Origin: Leifsonia aquatica H1aii
GTDB lineage: Bacteria > Actinomycetota > Actinomycetes > Actinomycetales > Microbacteriaceae
Assembly: GCF_000633535.1 (NCBI RefSeq)
Contig: NZ_AYMR01000018.1
Coordinates: 124,001-188,000 of the forward strand
Length of the DNA: 64,000 nt
Reading direction: 5' to 3'
Every line of letters begins with the position of its first letter. Positions within the stretch are counted from its first letter, which is position 1. This document shows positions 61,862 to 64,000 of the stretch, in pieces. Position numbers and translations under genes: made by a program. The notes under the pieces are model-generated. The model searched no databases, was not told the origin of the DNA, and worked only from the letters and a program-made list of their open reading frames with translations.

Positions 61862-63073
61862 TCAGGAGGGGACGACGGGGACGGGCTCGGTGTCGGGGAT
61901 GGGGGAGGCGTCGCGACCGCGGAGGTCCGGGTGGACGCGGTGGGCCAGAGCGGCGACGACGAAGCCGACCAGGGCGAAGAGGGCGGCGGCCCAGAAGGCG
62001 CCCATCGCGCCGAAGCCGTCGATGAGGAATCCGGCGAGGGCCGAGCCGAGCGCGGCGCCGATGAGCTGGCCGGTGCCGACCCACCCGTACGCCTCGGCCG
62101 TGTCGGAGAACTTCACGCTGGCCGAGACGATGGCGAACAGCACCGCGAGCGCCGGGGCGATGCCGACACCGGCGATGAGGAGGGTGGCCGACAGCGCCCA
62201 CGGCGACCAGAGCATGAAGCTCGACAGGGCGACGCCGATGAAGACGAGCAGCATGCGGCGGGCGGTGGCCCACGGGCCGATCGGCACATGGCCGAACGCG
62301 AGGCCGCCGGCCAGGGAGCCGACCGACCAGATGGCGAGCACGATCCCGGAGAGCGGCGAGCCCTCGTCGAACGTCGCGACCACCCCGGCCTCGACCGCCG
62401 CGCAGGAGCCGATGAGCAGGAAGCCGACGACGGTCGCCAGCAGCACGGGAGGCCGCCCGAGCACGACCCCGAACCGGCGTTTGCTGCGCGGGATGCGCAC
62501 GCGCCCGACCTCGGGGGACGCGATGAACCAGAACCCGCCGAGCAGCATGATCGCCACCGACATCAGGATGCCCTCGACGGTGCCGATCTGGGTCGACACG
62601 AATGTGATCGCCACCGGCCCGGCGATCCAGATGATCTCCTGAGCGGACGCGTCGAGCGAGAACAGCGGGGTCAGCTGCCGGGAGTTGACCATCTTGGGGT
62701 AGATGGTGCGTACGGCGGGCTGGATCGGCGGCATGCTCAGGCCGGCGAAGAAGGCGACCGCCATGGTGACGGGGATCGGCATGACCAGCAGTCCGATCAC
62801 GGCGACGGCGACCGCGCAGAACGACAGCGTCGTCCACAGCACGACCCGCATCCCGAGCACGCCCATGAGCCGGCTCGTCATCGGTCCGGCGATGGCTTGC
62901 CCGATGCTCATCGCGGCGAGCACGAGCCCGGCGGCGCCGTACGAGTGGTGGACGCGCTCGATGTGCAGCAGGAAGGCGAGCGAGAGCATGCCGAAGGGGA
63001 ACCGCGCGGTCAGCTGCGCGGCGATGATCCGCGCGACGCCGGGGGTCTTCAGAAGGCTGGAGTAACTGCTCAC
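61862..63073 (-). CDS. MFS transporter
   Basis: 403 residues, 12 spans. The N terminus LLKTPGVARIIAAQLTARFPFGMLSL and the region SMPPIQPAVRTIYPKMV are typical of actinobacterial MFS_1 proteins of unknown substrate. The last ~25 residues are a Pro/Asp-rich cytoplasmic tail. GTG start; a TAGAGT -10 box lies 9 nt upstream. No linked regulator; the next gene upstream is nrd, divergent. Confidence 0.9.
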   Translation of the reverse strand: MSSYSSLLKTPGVARIIAAQLTARFPFGMLSLAFLLHIERVHHSYGAAGLVLAAMSIGQAIAGPMTSRLMGVLGMRVVLWTTLSFCAVAVAVIGLLVMPIPVTMAVAFFAGLSMPPIQPAVRTIYPKMVNSRQLTPLFSLDASAQEIIWIAGPVAITFVSTQIGTVEGILMSVAIMLLGGFWFIASPEVGRVRIPRSKRRFGVVLGRPPVLLATVVGFLLIGSCAAVEAGVVATFDEGSPLSGIVLAIWSVGSLAGGLAFGHVPIGPWATARRMLLVFIGVALSSFMLWSPWALSATLLIAGVGIAPALAVLFAIVSASVKFSDTAEAYGWVGTGQLIGAALGSALAGFLIDGFGAMGAFWAAALFALVGFVVAALAHRVHPDLRGRDASPIPDTEPVPVVPS

Positions 63074-63382
63074 AAGATATTCACTCTATCGGTCGGGGCC
63101 GACGTTCCACGAGGGTCGACAGGGAGGTCGTGGCCCGCATTCGGGGCTGTGGAAATGTGCATAACTCATGCACATCTGTGGACGACACGCCCACTAGATG
63201 TGGGGGGATGGAAATGTCGGAGCCCCGCTATATAGTGGTCACACACGGATCGCCGGAGCGCACGGAAATCGTCTCGCGCCGGCTCGATCCACGGGGAAAC
63301 AGCGCCGGATCAGCCCTTCGAGGCAGCCGGTGCACGACCATGCCGTCACTCGGGTTGAGGGCAGTGCGAAGAGGGAGAGAAC
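63074..63382. promoter_or_regulatory. 309-nt regulatory leader of the ribonucleotide reductase gene
   Basis: It holds a perfect palindrome TGTGCAT-AACTC-ATGCACA (63156-63174) and two imperfect palindromes resembling NrdR boxes, CCCACTAGATGTGGG (63190-63204) and CCGCTATATAGTGG (63225-63238). The latter contains a near-consensus -10 TATAGT (63231-63236). That would give a leader of ~140 nt. GGGAGAG lies before the GTG start. NrdR control is inferred, since the spacing and core differ from the consensus. Confidence 0.6.
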
Positions 63383-64000
63383 GTGGCAATCACCGTCGTG
63401 AAGCGCAACGGAGAGCGCGAGCCGTACGACGCCAACAAGATCAACCTGGCCATCGAGACGGCGGCCCAGGGTCTTGACGACAACATCACGTGGGTCACCC
63501 AGATCGCGAGCGAACTCGAGCTCACCCTCTTCGACGGCATCACGACCCAGCAGCTCGACGAGGCGGTCATCCAGGTCGCCCTGCAGAACGTCAAGGACGA
63601 CCCGGCGTTCGACACCGTCGCCGCGCGCCTCCTCCTCAAGACGATCTACAAGCGCGTGCTCGGCGACTACGCCGACGATGCAGAGCTGCTCGCCCTGCAC
63701 GGCTCGCACTTCCGCGGCTACATCGAGCGCGGCGTCTCCGAGACCCTTCTCGACTCGCGCTTCACGCAGCTCTTCGACCTCGACCGCCTCGCCGCGGCCC
63801 TCGACCCGTCGCGCGACGAGCTGCTCAAGTACATCGGCGTCGTCACGCTGAACAACCGCTACGGCATCAAGGCCCGCAACGGCGACTCCCTCGAGGTCCC
63901 CCAGTACTTCTGGATGCGGATCGCGATGGGCCTCTCCCTGAACGAGGCCGACCCGACCAGCCACGCCCTCGCCTTCTACGAGAAGATGTCGAAGCTCGAG
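63383..64000 (+). CDS. Ribonucleoside-diphosphate reductase large subunit, N-terminal part
   Basis: 206 residues are in the window and the gene continues beyond it. It reduces ribonucleotides to deoxyribonucleotides. The ATP-cone regulatory domain occupies residues ~2-95 (ITVVKRNGEREPYDANKINL), followed by the start of the catalytic barrel (LFDLDRLAAALDPSRDELLKYIG, YGIKARNGDSLEVPQYFWMR). A full ATP cone points to a class Ia-like alpha subunit under dATP control, unlike cone-less NrdE. GTG start with GGGAGAG 5 nt upstream. Confidence 0.92.
   Translation, partial: MAITVVKRNGEREPYDANKINLAIETAAQGLDDNITWVTQIASELELTLFDGITTQQLDEAVIQVALQNVKDDPAFDTVAARLLLKTIYKRVLGDYADDAELLALHGSHFRGYIERGVSETLLDSRFTQLFDLDRLAAALDPSRDELLKYIGVVTLNNRYGIKARNGDSLEVPQYFWMRIAMGLSLNEADPTSHALAFYEKMSKLE

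Overview
The window is a GC-rich, densely packed actinobacterial chromosome segment. Gene content and small conserved neighbourhoods (5-formyl-THF cyclo-ligase / zinc-ribbon FmdB / MscL next to galU / GNAT / coiled-coil membrane protein / tRNA-Ala; DUF6230-DUF6114; a class III aminotransferase fused to an APH kinase) point to Microbacteriaceae, Leifsonia-like. The genus is an inference. No phage, insertion-sequence transposase, CRISPR array or rRNA was seen.

Layout. 0-7.9 kb: a truncated 2-hydroxyacid dehydrogenase, small enzymes (thioesterase, VOC protein, SDR, FAD monooxygenase), then a methyltransferase-TetR pair divergent from an MFS exporter. 7.9-14.3 kb: a lower-GC accessory island carrying a lipoprotein esterase, a TetR/MFS pair, an ArsR-rhodanese regulator with its own MFS transporter, and gene relics at its left end (LigD polymerase domain, an unrecognised protein). 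The two ends of the island are flanked by what look like the 3' and 5' ends of one phzF-type gene. 14.3-24 kb: an MFS transporter, small membrane proteins, the DUF6230-DUF6114-secreted-protein operon, two TetR regulators and a DsbA-like thiol protein. 24-34.7 kb: a G5 surface protein, an alpha-hydroxyacid oxidase with a FadR-type regulator, two MFS transporters, and a 1,253-residue helicase-nuclease homologue that has lost key catalytic residues. 34.7-39.3 kb: the conserved mscL-fmdB-FTHF cyclo-ligase / galU / GNAT / GLPR-like block and tRNA-Ala(CGC). 39.4-48.3 kb: an MFS transporter, AraC and LAL-type LuxR regulators, a large glycine-rich sortase-anchored surface protein, and a lysE/lysG pair. 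48.3-59.7 kb: the APH-aminotransferase fusion, a DUF445 protein, an M24 peptidase, an acyl-CoA dehydrogenase, an SDR, TetR regulators and an ABC-2-like membrane protein. 59.8-64 kb: an aldo/keto reductase, a DUF559 nuclease-like gene bracketed by two copies of a long palindrome, an MFS transporter, and the start of a ribonucleotide reductase large subunit preceded by a 309-nt regulatory leader.

Common themes. Eight MFS transporters lie in 64 kb, most beside a TetR, ArsR or FadR regulator, so exporter-regulator cassettes dominate. Most regulator-target intergenic gaps hold clear palindromic operators. Many genes have a TANNNT -10 box 6-7 nt before the start codon, which predicts leaderless mRNAs; in two cases that box overlaps the stop codon of the gene upstream.
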